Origin: Colletotrichum lupini
Lineage: Eukaryota; Ascomycota; Sordariomycetes; Glomerellales; Glomerellaceae
Assembly (NCBI RefSeq): GCF_023278565.1
Contig: NC_064678.1
Span: 4,278,001-4,342,000, forward strand
DNA: 64,000 nt
Direction: 5' to 3'
This document shows positions 24,852 through 38,262 of this stretch, piece after piece. Under the pieces are notes generated by a model. That model was not told where the DNA came from and ran no database searches. It saw only the letters and a list, made by a program, of their open reading frames with translations. The translations under genes were made by a program, and so were the position numbers. Within the stretch, counting starts at the first letter, position 1, and each line of letters begins with the position of its first letter.

Positions 24852-27088
24852 TGGATCAGTCCCGCACATTGTGCATTCTCGCAGTGCGCCAGGCTTGATT
24901 GTCCAATACGTCTCCAGAGCGTGTTGATCTCCCTCGTTGTCTTGCCCATATTTTCCTCTGTCTGGAGTCTGGTGAGGTTCGGGCTGCAGGAGACTTCAGA
25001 CGCGTGGGCGGGACCCTGCAGGTAGATGGAAGGACTCAACCAATAGACGATGCTTGTAAACCTCCAAAAAGGCATCCCCCCGGCCCAATCTTGGGGGGTC
25101 CCCTGGCGTCTTTTGGATGCCAGACCGTTGGGTAAGTTGGGTTTAGTGATGTCAGGGTTAGAAAGAGGTCGTGGATCTGTGTGTTTGTTGGCTTGTGACT
25201 AGTAGTTAGTGGGTGGGCATGATAATGAAGGACAAGAGAAACAGACTCGGGCCCAAAGTTGGCCATCATCACGAAGAAGCAAGACAAGTTTGCAGCCTCG
25301 AGATTCTTCAGTTGAGACGCTGCATGTCTAGAGCTTGGTGATGAGATTTTGTTTTTCTTTTCTTTTCTTTCTTCTTTGCCCACTTCGGGACCTGCATTTG
25401 CGACCTTGTGGCTTCCTAAACGGCTTCAGCTGCGGTCTTGCTCTAACAGACCGGATCCACTTTGAGTCGCGTAATCACGTGCAGGTCTAGCTGCTTTGGG
25501 AAATATTGTAAACAACACACGCCACGCGCGCCATCGCGAAAAAGAAGCAGCGACTTCCCAAGTTTCTCAGTGTCCACATCTGCACGCCCTTTCTCACTCC
25601 CGTTCCAGAGAGACCAGTCAAGTTTCGCCTTCACCACCTACAGTACCTTTAACAGTACCTAAAGCTAAGGTACCTTGGCAAGGAAAGTCTCCATCCTGAC
25701 TGCGATCCCCCGGCTTGGGCGTGCCATTCCTGCCTGCCCACCCGCCTGCATCGACCATTCATTCACCCATTACCTACCTGCCTGGTCGTGGTCTCTCCCA
25801 TCTTCCCAAGTGTCCCACGCAAACCCACTCGGCTCGCGCTGTCTTGCGCTGCGCTGCTGCACCTTTCGCACTTACACCCGCAAACCCGCAACCCAACCAC
25901 CACCCACTTCACCCACCCGCTCGCTCTTGACGCACACAACCCGACGCACACACTCACCGCGCATCCTCCTCTTCCCCGAATCCTATTTGCGCCTACCTCT
26001 CTCCTACCCTCACAACTCCTTCTATCCCCTTCCCGTTTTGTGCGTTTCGTTGCGTCCATCTCCTTGCCGCGTTTCCAAGTTTTTGGTCCCCTTCCCGACA
26101 AAACTCACCCTACCTTACCTTTCCCCCAGGGTCTTATCGTTTCGCCACTCTCGCGCGCGCGCCTCTCATCAGACGACGGGACGCAACAAGAAGCCCATCC
26201 ATCTACCGGTACCGTCCCTTCATGCGATGACTTGACAAGGTCCTCTGCCGATCACGAATCGCCAACTGAAGCGGAATGAAGATGCGAAGCAAGACGCATA
26301 CCTGAACGTTCCTGCTCGCTCGACTTGTCCAAACCATCCCCCTCAGACCTTAGCGCCATGCAGTAGACGCACTTGCGCTCCCGTCCCGTCCCTTCTTTCT
26401 CTGCCTGCCTACGCCTACCTTACGTTACGGTCCTACCTACTCTGGCCTCGCCTCGTCTTGTCCTCCTGCCAGGACCCTCTTCTTCCTCCTTTTCTTTCAG
26501 CCTTCTTTTCTGCAACATCGCGTCCACACCCATCATCACACCAAGAACGAGGGCGCCCTTTCCGGCTGACCAGGCCACTTCGCCTCGTCCACGTGTAACC
26601 CGTACTGGCACATACACACACCTTGGACCCTTAAACACACGTCCAGTCCTATCACCATCTTGGGATAAACCCCACGAAAACAACGACGACACTACTCCGT
26701 ACTGCCTACCCTCCGCGCGCCCGGCACTGCTGCCCTCACTTCTCGTCGTCCTAGTCAGCATCCCTCCGATCGTCCACGGAACGGCAGAACACCACACGCG
26801 CTCTACCTAGCCCTCACCTCAACACCTACGGCATATCACCATCGACCGCGCTTTGCTCTACCACCTACCAACACCATAGGTTCATCAGCGGAACAGTATA
26901 CGACGACGAATACCAGCGACAGATTGTTTGGAACAAGGATTGATTCATTGCTTGCTGAGCACACCTACCGCCTACACAATCACATCACTTCCTACAAGTG
27001 AATTTGCTCTTCTTTGTATTTCGACAGCGACCAACAACAACACCAAAGAAAGACAACCAATCATTACGACACCAAGAACACCTTCACC
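24852..27088. other. Wee1-kinase upstream region with CT-rich leader
   Basis: No recognisable gene. From about 25.6 kb to the kinase start the plus strand is strongly C/T-rich, with many short upstream ATGs, typical of a long fungal promoter and 5' leader. Frames here (for example plus 25675-26235) are Pro/Ser/Leu-rich translations of that pyrimidine tract and not convincing. Confidence 0.5.
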
Positions 27089-30000
27089 ATGTCGTTCTCC
27101 AATAGCAGTGGCGGAACACTCACTGTTCCTAGCCCCACGCACGTCCACCATGTAGACGTGCTCGCATCCTCAGTCCGGAGCCTGCGAAGGTCTCTTTCCC
27201 GATCACCTTCAAAGTTCAGCCTGGCGCGTACGAGTTCCCCCAGCTCAGAGAGCTCACACAGCGGTTCTCATACGCCTGTGCAAGAACAATCGCCCTGCCG
27301 ACGATACACTCCTACCCCTACGCCTCCTAGCAGCAGCCACAACAACATCAACTTTGGGGATTTCCAAAGCCATACACCAGCGGGGCTCCCTCCTTCCATG
27401 ACCTCGACGACGCCCTTTAGCTCTCCGCCAACTCTTGCCACACCCTTTCGTCCCAGTGTTCGGCTCTCTCTACGCTCGGCAAAATCAGCAAAGGCAACCG
27501 GCAGCCCCTCGAGGCCAGCGACTCGATTAAGGACATCGCCTAAATCCCCCCTCAAACGCGCGCTCAACGCTACAACAGACTCGGGGGTAAATTCCATTCC
27601 TTCCTCATCTTCAAGCTCGGAGGCCTCGGGCCAGGAAAATAACCAGTCTTCTGCACAACAGAGCCCGCGTTCCCGATCGTCCCTCCAAAAATCATCACGC
27701 CATAGCCTTCATCTCGACGTATCCGGCCACGCTCAACAGTCGAACATTTTCAAGCATCTGGAAAGTCAGGGCGATTCGCAAGGAGCACCGGGATCGGGCG
27801 CTCTCAAGCGCAGCGACGCGATCATGAATTTGGATCAGGCGTCGCTGGGTAGCCCAGTCGCGAAGCGAAGAAGTTTACACGGTATTTCAAGCTTTGGTCA
27901 AAACACATCTGATTTCACCATCTTCGACAACACCAGCAACACGCCGAGCAAGACCAACTTTGACATTCACGACGAGGCGAACCGTGAGCGAGAGTACGAG
28001 CTCTTTGGCTCGCCAAGCGTTCCTGCCCCCAGAGAGCCAATCCCATCGCCTACCCCGCCTCAAATTCCGAGAAGAACTGGCTCTCTACGACGTTCAACGC
28101 TGCAGCAGAGACAGCACGATCGGAGTTCGTGGGGACGTAAGTCTGGCGCGAGCCACTTGGCTCAGATGAGCGGAGATTTCTCGACTCCCAACGTCAAGAA
28201 CCGACCCCGCCTATCGATGGATCAATTCCTCCCTCCTCAGCTTCCCCGGGACAGCCCCTTCAATTCGAACGGGCCTTTGCCCAATCCCTCTGCCCATCCC
28301 GTTGAGCGGTCTTCACATCAGCCTCATCCGCTGTCAAAGACGTTGGTGACCTCGACGTCCGGCAACAGTCTCGAGGAGCAGAACAACAGCATGCCTCCTC
28401 CTTACGTCTTTGAAAAGCCACGAGCTCCTCTCAACTTCGCCAAGTCGATGCCTTACGGTTCATCTCGACCACTCTTCATGCAGGAGGAGAATGAGACTGT
28501 CACACCTTTCAAGGCGGCTAAGCCATGGGCGGGAGCTTTCATGTCTACAGGCCTCGTTTCGAAGGTTAACCGCAACCCCGAGGAAGACAATAAGCTCACG
28601 ATGCCTGATACGCCTTGCAAGAAGCCAACCAACGGTTTCGCCACCTTCCCGCCTCCTCCTGGAAGCGCCATCAAGAAGAACAACCGTTACTCTTTTGGCG
28701 GCATGCCTTCAACTCCGTTCGTGGCCCCCGGTGCCCCGTCACGCAGCACCTTCGGTGGCAATCCCGGAAAGGGTCTGGGCATCTTCCAAAGGCTTGGATC
28801 GCGCCATGCACGCCGAGGAAGTGTCTTGAGTCTGGATGATGATAAGAAATTCTCCCTCGACACCAACTTCAACACTGGCCTCGGGGCTGACATCGACGCC
28901 CCTCCCACTCCTACGAAACATGGACTCACACCGAGCAAGGGGCTCACTCCCAGCTTGAGCAACTTGAGTGAGCAGAGCATCGAAAGCCCCAGCGCCAAGA
29001 GGTCACTTCCACCTCCCATGTCAGCTGTGCGGCCGATGATCTCCAGAGAATCTACTGGTATGTATACCGCTCAGGAGCGGTCCGACGACAAGAGTGCCAG
29101 TTGCCCCCTACCGAGTTCTCCGCCCGGTTCAACTAGCTCTCTTACCGATGGACTGTCTCCTACGCAGCGTCTTTCTTTGCCGTCTTTTGGTCGATCGAGG
29201 TCTGGAAGGGGGTTTAGTGCTCCTTCGCCATTGCGGACCCGACTTTGTACCAGCACAACGGATTGTGATTATCAAAAGGACATTTTGGCTAAGATTACTC
29301 CTCACCATATAGCTAGCCCTGTGGAACAGCGCTCTCCGAGGACTCCCTCGTCTCACGTTGTTCTTCCCGATGCCAGCTGCCTGTCAATCTCGAATCCAGC
29401 CGAGTCAACGCGGAGCACTACTACCCCGGTTACTCCATCCGGGCGAGAGTCCTTCCAAAGCACTTCGACACACCTCATGACCCCCGTCAATGCCGGTCGT
29501 GGTGGCGGCGATGTCGAAGACTCACTCTATTCGCGCTTTGACAAGGTCGAGATGATTGGCAAGGGAGAGTTCTCTTCCGTCTACCGCGTGGTCAAGAACG
29601 GATACTCCCGCGCCTCGTTTCTCTCTGTCTTTAGTGGAACTCCGACGAAGAACCCTCGCGAGAGTCCCGAGCCCGATCGTATTTACGCCGTGAAGAAGGC
29701 ACGCCGCCAATTCACTGGACCCAAGGATCGTCTGGCCAAGCTGAGGGAAGTGCACGCACTTCAGGCCCTGACACACGCAGACCACGTTATCCACTACGTC
29801 GACAGCTGGGAATACAACCAATACCTTTACATCCAAACCGAATACTGCGACGAAGGTACCTTGGACAAGTTCTTGAGCAATGTTGGTCGCAAAGGCCGAC
29901 TGGATGACTTCCGTATTTGGAAGGTTATCCACGACATTGGCTTGGTGAGTAAAGATTGCCTTGTGTTTGTGACGACTGACGACTGACTTCGAGATAGGGT

Positions 30001-30762
30001 CTTCAAAGCATTCACGAAGCTGGTTTTATTCATCTCGACCTGAAGCCGGCGAACATTCTCATCACATTTGAGGGTATCCTTAAAATTGGTGACTTTGGCC
30101 TGGCTACCGAGTGGCCTGCTGCCAAGGGCGTCGACGCCGAGGGAGACAGAGAGTACATTGGTCCTGAAATCCTTCGCGGCGATTTCAACAAGCCTGCGGA
30201 TATTTTCTCACTCGGTCTCATTCTAATTGAGATGGCTGCCAACGTCGTTCTCCCCGACAACGGCCCTACTTGGATTGCTCTTCGCTCTGGTGACTTGTCC
30301 GAAGTTCCTAGCTTGACCTTCAGCGCCACCACTACGACTAGTTCATACCGAGATGCCGCTGGTGTTCCTACTATGCAATCGCTGGACGACCCACTTCTCG
30401 GTCAGACCAGTGCTCCGGATATCAGCCTGCATTCGGGAATCGCCCCAACTCGGGTGAACGTGGTCATGGACGACGAAAGCAGCCCTTTCATTACACGAAA
30501 GCGCACCGAGCTCAGATCCCCTCCGGATTTTATGAGCGACCCTTTCCACCCCAGCTCACTCGATCAAATCGTCCGCTGGATGGTCAGACCCGAGCCTGGC
30601 GAGCGACCCACCATTCAACAATTACTGACCACTACGGCGATGTCGTGGGTCGCCGAACGTCGCAGATCAGCTGCGACTGTCTTCGAAGGTGTCTGGGGAC
30701 CTAGCGAGTCAATCACCCTTCCCACCTTGGTGGACGAAGACACAGAAATGATGGACGTCTAG
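27089..30762 (+). CDS. Wee1-type dual-specificity cell-cycle kinase
   Basis: Predicted homologue of Wee1/Swe1 (A. nidulans AnkA), the nuclear kinase that places the inhibitory phosphate on Tyr15 of Cdk1 and so delays mitosis. Exons are 27089-29944 and 29998-30762 (53-bp intron); 1206 residues. The first 815 residues are Ser/Pro-rich and probably disordered, with many SP/TP sites. The kinase domain (about 817-1190) shows the glycine loop GKGEFSSV (824-831), an ATP-binding Lys at 869 or 870, HLDLKPAN (964-971, catalytic Asp966) and DFG (984-986), followed by EGDREYIGPEILRGDF, which is Wee1-like. An insert of about 20-30 residues sits between the glycine loop and the ATP lysine, and another after TFSATTTTSSY in the C-lobe. 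The start at 27089 has the context ACCATGT; an in-frame ATG at 27014 would add 25 unlikely residues. Family assignment is firm; the substrate is by homology. Confidence 0.92.
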
Positions 30763-32613
30763 ACACGTCCGTCACATAAACATGCCTTCTTTCTCGGCTT
30801 GGACTTTTACTCACGGCTCTGGATTTGTAGAGCGCGTGGAGTTCTTGAACGCATTGTCTGGATTGATCGATTCTGGCTGGATCTCCCTTGCAGTGGATAC
30901 GGCGAATTCGAATTGGAATTCTGGAAGATGGCGTTGGAAGGCGAGCACGTGTCTCGCAGTCCTTGATGGCCATCAGAATTTACTTTATTACGGCGGCGTA
31001 CACCTTACGAAATCACGATGCTACGGTTCAGCCTTTTGGCGAGTTCAGCACTATCTGCTGTGGAGACTATTATGACCTTCCTCTTTGGTCGTATGTTCTG
31101 CGGCATATCACGATTTCAAACTGTTCGACTTCGCGAACGAGTTTTGGCGTCAATCCTCTTGGCATGCCTATACGCGGGCACTCGCTTGCAAAGCATCGCC
31201 AGAGAATATTTGTTTCGAAAAAGAAAGTTGGAAAGTTTGGCGGCTCGGTGGCATGGCTCATCAACTGTTGAGCATTTTTTCATGCCATGGCTGCGGCCGC
31301 CACGAGACTTTCGTGTATAGACTAGATATGGATTCTGGGAGACGTGTCTGAGTAGGCACCGTCTCGGCAACAACCTTGGCGTCGAGTACGAAAACAAAAA
31401 CGGGAACCAGGAAAAACACCGGGCTTTAGAGAGACTCGAAACACGCGGTTTCTTCTGGGTCTCTGGTTCACAGCACCATAGGACAATGACGGTACCAAAA
31501 AGGCTTCGATGGGAAACGGAGGCTCCGGGCTGCATTGCGCGTGCATCGCAACATGTACATTTGAGTAATTTTGTCAGAGTATCGGCTGGCGATTGGGAGA
31601 GGAGGAATGGAAACGGGCTTTTCTTTTGTCCTGTGCCTTCGAGCGCATTCATAGCCCTGGGTATGGTTGTTGTCTTTTTTACATGTTTCTTCTCTTGTGA
31701 GGAAATTCTGCATGGTAACCGTATTCTACGTGTTCACCCAAGGATCAGATAGATCATCTCCTGGCCAGACTGCGCCTGTTCCCTTTGTCATTGGGAAGGT
31801 TGCAATCTTTTTTGGCTCATGATTCCATGACGAAATGGCATGATAGTTATGAACTTTTCATTAAAAATTCACTCAAGGTCCCAAATGTTCAAGTGTGATT
31901 GCCGTTTGCCTGTCTCAGCCTATCTACATCGTCTGTGAACTGGACGTTGCTGTGGCCCTTGACGAACCTCGCAGGGTAGAAGAACAGCCTTGTAAAGGAC
32001 GGTTCATTGCAACGTGACAAGTTGTCGTGAGGATGGGTAGGTAAGATGGTTCATCATTCATGAGAGGCTTCTCTGCAGTTTCCTTCTACGTAAAAGCTCC
32101 AATCAAGTATCGGGTTCTCTGCCTTTCCCATCCGCCCACCCAGGTATGCAAAAGCCGCAAACGCCCTAATTCTAAATGTCTCTTCACCATTGCGCGGACG
32201 GGAAACGTGGAATTTCACCCCACCCACCGCCTTGTTCACCTCCCACCTTCCTCTCCCGCGGAGCTTGCGCCGACTCCGCGAAATCGCGTGGCCATGTTGT
32301 CTTAGCCCTGGAAGCCCCCCCCCCCCCCCGAACCCCTCATGCCTCGCTTGGCCCCCAAAGCTTCCCTCTAAAAATCAAATACTCCGTACTGACTCTGACA
32401 CTGGAGTCGGGAATGCGACGTTTTTCGCGCGATCGAGATCACGTTGCGGGTGTGGGGCCGGTCAAATGGCACTCACTTTGGGCGTTCGTTCTCATTCCAT
32501 CTGTGCCGTGTCCTCATGTTCAGCTTTGATTCGGATCCAATGCCAGTTCCCTTTTTGGCCCCAAAACTTTTCCATTCAGCTTTCCCATGTCTCGTTCTCA
32601 CAATTTCCACACT
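30763..32613. other. Convergent 3' region between the kinase and GCP3
   Basis: No gene seen. It contains a C15 run (32315-32329) and a TACTCCGTA word (32380-32388). Short frames on both strands look random. Confidence 0.55.
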
Positions 32614-35375
32614 TCAAGCCCTCGAAGTGTTTGCAGAGGCCGTCGACGTGGTCTTTGTCTTCCTTCGCGAGGGCTGATAGACATCGTTGAAATTCATGGC
32701 GACACCGAGGAAACGCATGTCAACGTCCGGCTGGTACGCGAGGTCGCCCAGCAGGATTTGGAGGCGGGTGCGGAACGTGGCGCCGAGCTGGCGCAGACGG
32801 TCCTGCAGGACAGGGAATTCTGACGCGACGGCCGGGTTCTCGTCCTCGCCATCTCCTCCCGGCATAGATTCCTTCTTTTGGTGGCGCGGCCCGCGGGTGG
32901 AGATGCGCATCACGTCGGCCTCCTGCCGCCGTGTAAAGTCGGACACGCTCCAGCTGTAGAGGCCGTCGACGGAGTCGCGGTAGCTGAGCATGGCGCGCAG
33001 GAGGTCACCGAGCTGAGACAGGTATGAGGTGCGGTCGTCTTCGCCAGTGGCTATATCAGCGTGTCGGACGCTACGCCGCGCGCCTAGGAGGCCTTTGTGA
33101 GTAATGTCGTTGAGGTATCGAGTATGTGCTTTGATGAGGTCGTCGAGGGTACAGCCCTCGCGATGTATCCGTTTCTGAAGCTCGTTCCAGGACGACTCGA
33201 TGACTTCGAACAAGATGTAGTATTGTAGCTGGCCAATGAAGTGAATCATCTCTGCAAGAATGCCGCGCGTTGATTTCCACGTTTGCACAACGATGGGGTC
33301 GGAATTCTGAAGCACCCCACGTGAACCTGTCATACACTTGCGCCAAGTAGAGGCGAGGGCAAATTCGACACGCTTGATGCGCCATAGAAAGTTGAATACC
33401 TTCAGATATTGGCGGTTGCCCCAGTCGGTCACGACAACGTCGACCGGAGCATCAACCTTGTACTCCAATGTAAAACAATCCCAGCCAATATCGCCATGGG
33501 ATAGCTGAAGCATTCGGGCGTCAAGGCGGCGAAGGACTTCAGGCGAGTCGTACTGCGCGTTGGACCCGCGAATGGCGTGTTCCAACTGAGCCGTCAAAGT
33601 ATGCCTGTACTGTGCGCCGGCGGGACGATCGAGGTTCGCGGCGAGAGATTCCATAAGAAGGGCGATAAAGTCGCCTTGTCCCAGCAGAATGTAATTCTTC
33701 AACGCCTGCAGATGCTCAAAAAGGTGGAATTTGTTGGCCATGAGGTCTATGAGACGCTTCATGGTCGTCTTATATGCCTCATCAATCCAAGCCTCGAGGG
33801 TTGCCGTGTCGCCATAGCGCAATTCCTTCGAGGCTGCCTTGGAGTAGTCTTCGACCCACTGAGAGTCACCGCAACTGTGTCTGATAAAGTTGAGAGATTT
33901 GCCAATGAGGAAGACCTTTTGAGCAAAGTCTTGAGTGATAATACTTGGGACCATATCCTTGTCGATTTCGTACTTATCTTCCCACACACTGTTTCCGCCC
34001 GTCTTTGGCTCGTCCGTTTGCTTCTGTTCTTTGACAAAGAACTCGCAGAATGGGTCGAGTAGCTCGCCATCGTATATCCACCGACGCAGGATATCGTAAA
34101 AAGGGCGTGTGACATGCACGAGTAGGCGTTCGGCAAATGCTGCAACCATAGGGTCACCATGCGAAGAAGAAAATCCGTGTACGAGGGAGATGAGTTGTCC
34201 ACCTCTTTTACTTTCTGACTCTTCGGCAATGAGGCTCATAAGCCGCAGCCCCATCGTAGCTTCCCGCGTCCATACTACACATCTCTTCAATGTGACGCCT
34301 GCCTTTCCAATGCCACCTCTTGGAGCGGATTCGTCTAGGGAAGACAAGGCTTTGCGAATTTGACCCTCCAGAGTGGCAACGAGGCTGAGATAAGACCGCA
34401 ACTCCCCGCCTATGGCGGCTCGAATACTTTGTCTCAGCAAGCCCTGTGCGGGGGACTTGACAAAAACATCGAGACGTCGGTATAACAAAGACGGCTCGGC
34501 TACCGTGTGGAGGAGAGAGATGATCGGAGATGGTAACGTCGGGGGTAAGGTGATGGTGTCAGGCCGCGAGAAGGGCAAGGTAGTCGAAGATAATCCTTGG
34601 AGAGTAAAGGGAAGATCCCGTAAGAGCACCGTCTCGGAAGGGTCGATCTCGACGTAATTATCGGCCAGCAAGGTGGACTTCAAGTTCACTTGTCGCTTGT
34701 CCGTTTTAGCGCCATCTGCCGCCTTCTCCTTTTCCTTTTCTGAGTCCTTCTCTCTTTCGTCAATAGACTTGCTGTTCTTATTGTGATTTGGGGGAAAGTT
34801 CTTCAATCCCTCTGGCGCAAAAGCATCGTCGAACTGCTCTTCTTCTTGCCTCGATATCGGTGTAGAGTTCTTGGACGATTGTTCTCGTTCATGTTTCCTG
34901 AACGGGTCGCGCTGCGTTTGTGGAGGTTTCGGTGGTACGAGGGGCAGCGGCTCGCTTGGATCGGGGGAGTCACCGAGCTGATAGAGGAGGTAGAGGATAG
35001 CCCATTTCTGGCCCAAGACTGGTAAGGAGAGAAGACGGGTGTAGAGGTTTGAGAAGCGCAGCGCTTGGCTTGGGTTGCTCTGTATGAGCTTCCGCTTGAT
35101 CAGATCGGAGGCGTGGTTGACGTCGGAGGAAATGGCGGGGGACGCGGGGCTAGAGGTTGACCGGTCAGCGACATGGCATACAAGTGGTCGAGAGATGCTC
35201 GACAATTCGCAAATGGGTTTAAGACTTACGCATCCAGAATTGACTTGACCAGCTCAAAACAGTTGTCGTGTCTTTCCTGGGCTGCAGCATCGTCCTCGTG
35301 AGGGTCGTTGGGTACCAAGTGTGCGATTAGGCTGTCGACGGCACCGGCAATGCGATGCTCGCGGTTGGCGGACAT
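32614..35375 (-). CDS. Gamma-tubulin complex component 3 (GCP3/Spc98/Alp6)
   Basis: Core subunit of the gamma-tubulin small complex that nucleates microtubules at spindle pole bodies. Exons on the minus strand are 35375-35230 and 35149-32614, with an 80-bp intron (GTAAGT...CTAG); 893 residues. The first exon is short (146 bp), begins MSANREHRIAGAVDSLIAHL and supplies the true N terminus. The GCP N-terminal domain begins near the LLRDLPFTLQGL stretch. In the C-terminal gamma-tubulin-binding domain, YLKVFNFLWRIKRVE is the GCP3-type version of the motif; GCP2 has a different sequence there. Low-complexity Lys/Glu/Asp-rich linkers precede the domain. The 714-bp gap to the divergent Ada1 gene must hold both promoters. 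Confidence 0.93.
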
Positions 35376-36089
35376 GATGGCATTGCCGAACACTGACCAC
35401 CTCGAGGTTCAAAGACAAGGTGAAGCCTTCTTGAGTGGGCTGCCACGGCTAGTGGAGAAAATGAGGTTAAGCTCGAGGTGAGGAGCAGAACATGCGCCGG
35501 TCGTTGTCATATATCGCATTGATTTCGTTGTTGTACTCGCAGCATTACAGCCCGCTGAGAGAGACGCGCCGGACGCGACCTCACAGGCTCATAGTGTTGC
35601 TGATGCCAATTGCAAGCAGCCTGCAGGGGCTCCCGACGGAGTGGTCAGAGCGCCTGCGGATGTATTCTGAACCCTTGTGCCCTGCCAGCTCACATACTAA
35701 ATTGCGGTCCCCGCTACTTCTTCCCCAGGCTCGGCCCTCCCCTGGCTTTCGTCGTCAGACAGTTCGGCAAAATTTCATCGACAAAGCAGTGCAGCACCTC
35801 TCAATCGCATCCCGTCTTCCTCCACTGTACGAAACGGAGCCGGACCCAACCACTGGACATCACCTCCGACCTTCGTCATCACGCCTGCGCCCACAACATG
35901 CCCCGTTCATCGAGATAGTACCGAATTCGCGATCGCATTGTCGCTCTCCTTCGTTCTATGCTACTCATGAACATCTTTTCCGCCTTGCGCCGAGTCCTGC
36001 CCGCCGCCGCTGCTGCTGCACGCGACTGTCGCTCAGCTCCACTAATACGCTCGACGACGTGATCTGCCTGTCTGGCATCCCGTGTCGCA
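35376..36089. promoter_or_regulatory. Shared intergenic promoter region of GCP3 and Ada1
   Basis: The two genes are transcribed away from each other from this 714-bp gap. No protein-coding exon is evident. A plus-strand frame starting at 35492 runs across it into Ada1 but is in another reading frame and looks random. I could not pick out a specific factor-binding site. Confidence 0.6.
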
Positions 36090-37611
36090 ATGCCCGACAT
36101 CGACCCCGCGGCCTTGAGCAGCCGCCCATCAGTAAATCTTTCCACGCCGACACTTTCCACCAAGTCCATCACTGTCCAACCTCCGGGCTCTCTCAAAGCC
36201 GCCAAAACAAGTCAGATCATACCTGCCCGCATTGACCTAGAGCCGCTTTATACCGCCTTGAAGCAGGCCATCGGCCCGGAAGCATGGGTCATCTACAAGG
36301 AGTCAACCACAGAGTTTCTCATCGGTAAGCAACTCCGGATATCCGCGCAATCATCACTCGCAAGCTAACATCCGCTCCTAGGTCGATTGAATCAAACCGA
36401 GTACTCAGAACGAATCGATCCCATCCTCACATCCCCCAATGGCGAAAAGGAACACCTCCATAATCAGCTAATTGCTGCAATATACGGCAATGTCACAAGG
36501 GAGATGCCCGACCAGGGGCTCGCCCCTTGGGTCAGCGCCAACGACAAGCCCACCGCACCCGTCGGCAGTAAGCCTGTATCTGGAGATGCGGCGGAGCGTC
36601 GCCTTAAGGGTGATGTGATGCAGTTGCCCACGAAAGATCGTCGGCGTATCAAGGATTTGGTCGGAAATGACGTTAGTACACGTCTCAAGCTCGTTAAAGT
36701 TCGATATGCTAACGTCGAGGTTCATCAGTTCGACCCCTACGAGAGCCTCTCCAATGTGTTCATGGATCACCATCGACGACAGCCCAAACCCGCCGACGTA
36801 CCACCAAGCGCAGGAGGCATTGGTGGTATAAACAAGATGAGTGAGTGGAACCTTGGCTTACTGGTAAAGGTCGAGTGCTGACTGAGTTGAAGACTTCGAT
36901 TTGGAGATACGCAAGCGCTTTGCGCAACCCTTGGCTGGGGAGTCTGGCGAGTTCCCCGATGCCCCTGTAGTCGAAGGCAGAATGCTGCCGTTCTGCTACG
37001 AGGCAGGACTTACTAGTGGTCACGTTCAGGATGCGCCACATTTTATGACAGTCGCGACCGAAACATTCATCAAGGAATCACTGGCCGCCATATTTGCCAA
37101 GACGAAAAGCAATGGCCCAGGAGAAGGCGCCACTGCTGGATTCGGAGCAGGAACCCAATGGATCCAGACCCACAAGTACCGACACCAGCTCGTCAAGGAG
37201 GAGGACGCTGCCCTTCGGGGTGACCTCACACGCGATAAGAGCGGCCTTCTACCTATTGAGTCGAAGGCAGCAAGCGAGCGTGGACCCCTTGGCATGGCGG
37301 ACGTACGCATTGCCTTGGAGATGGCTGATAGCGGCTTGGCGCAGTTCCCCATCATAAATACGGCCATATCGTATGGCTACCGTGAAGGAGAGCTCGAGAA
37401 TTGGCACGACTACACCTGGCTACCAGGCCTCGAACCTCCTGGAGCCAAGAAGGAAGCTTCTGATATCAAACCGGTCATCACAGAGCAGCTACCCAACGGC
37501 CATGTCGATGCAATGGACATTGACTCGGAGCCCTGGTGGGAAGGTGCAGAGCCTCAAGACATGAGCTCCCTTGACTCTGTTCTCGATTCGTGTCTGGCAG
37601 TTGGATCATAG
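36090..37611 (+). CDS. SAGA complex subunit Ada1/Hfi1
   Basis: Predicted structural subunit of the SAGA histone acetyltransferase coactivator, nuclear; Ada1 holds a histone-fold pair with Taf12 and is needed for SAGA integrity. Exons are 36090-36324, 36382-36840 and 36893-37611 (introns 57 and 52 bp); 470 residues. The family region begins at [16 protein letters not shown] (about residue 47) and continues through [25 protein letters not shown] and [11 protein letters not shown], then the LPFCYEAGL stretch in exon 3. The N-terminal 45 residues are Ser/Thr/Pro-rich. The second splice, after ATG A, joins to ACTTCGAT and keeps the frame. The start ATG at 36090 is the first in frame and agrees with the usual N terminus. 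Confidence 0.9.
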
Positions 37612-38262
37612 TACGGACAACCACCAACACGGTCATGGGTTGCTAAGAGAGACAAGGTCTACGCCAAGCGCTTTCTCAAGGGTATCGGTCCTGTCTACAA
37701 AGACTGGGGACGCTTGTGGGGCTGGAATAAAAGGTCACTTCGGTCATGTCGAAGCCGAAAGGGTTGATCGAGGTGTCTTCTTGACACTGTCGAAGATCAT
37801 GGTTTCCAGCATCGAGCTTCATAAGCATTGGCATCAGGCAAGGCGTCATTGGGTTTTTCGCTATTTGGCAAGTTTGGTCGGTTTTTTCATCGTTCTTTAT
37901 CCTGCATTGAGGGATAGAGGAGGGCGGCATAATTTGTGCACGCTCTCGTTAAAGTAACAAGGGGGACAGGGAGTTCGCGGTTGTTTAGCAACGGAAGGGT
38001 TCTGTACAGTATGGACGATACCCTATTGCTCACTTCAAGTGAGCCACATATTTGGAAGGTGGGCGAAAGATAGCTCTAGTCAGTGGAACGTTATAGACGA
38101 ATTTATGTAACATTATCGGAAGTTCCCAATGGGGAGCCACTTGGAGGTTGGTGACTTTGTTTCTTCCTTAGTAGTCATGTCACTTTGAAGCTATGTAAAT
38201 CCTCTTCACCTGTGAGTGCCCCTCCATAATAGGAACCGTACCTCTTGTCAATAATCCTCTTT
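37612..38262. other. Convergent 3' region between Ada1 and the CoA ligase
   Basis: No gene seen; it must contain both 3' untranslated regions. Frames in it (for example plus 37571-37957) are out of frame with Ada1 and look random. Confidence 0.55.

Noticed and set aside
24617..25075. 152-codon minus-strand frame across the right end of the transposon
   Set aside because: Crosses the terminal repeat into flanking DNA; a chance frame in AT-rich sequence, not the transposase.
35492..36235. 247-codon plus-strand frame across the GCP3/Ada1 gap
   Set aside because: Overlaps the start of Ada1 in another reading frame; Arg/Ser/His-rich with no domain.
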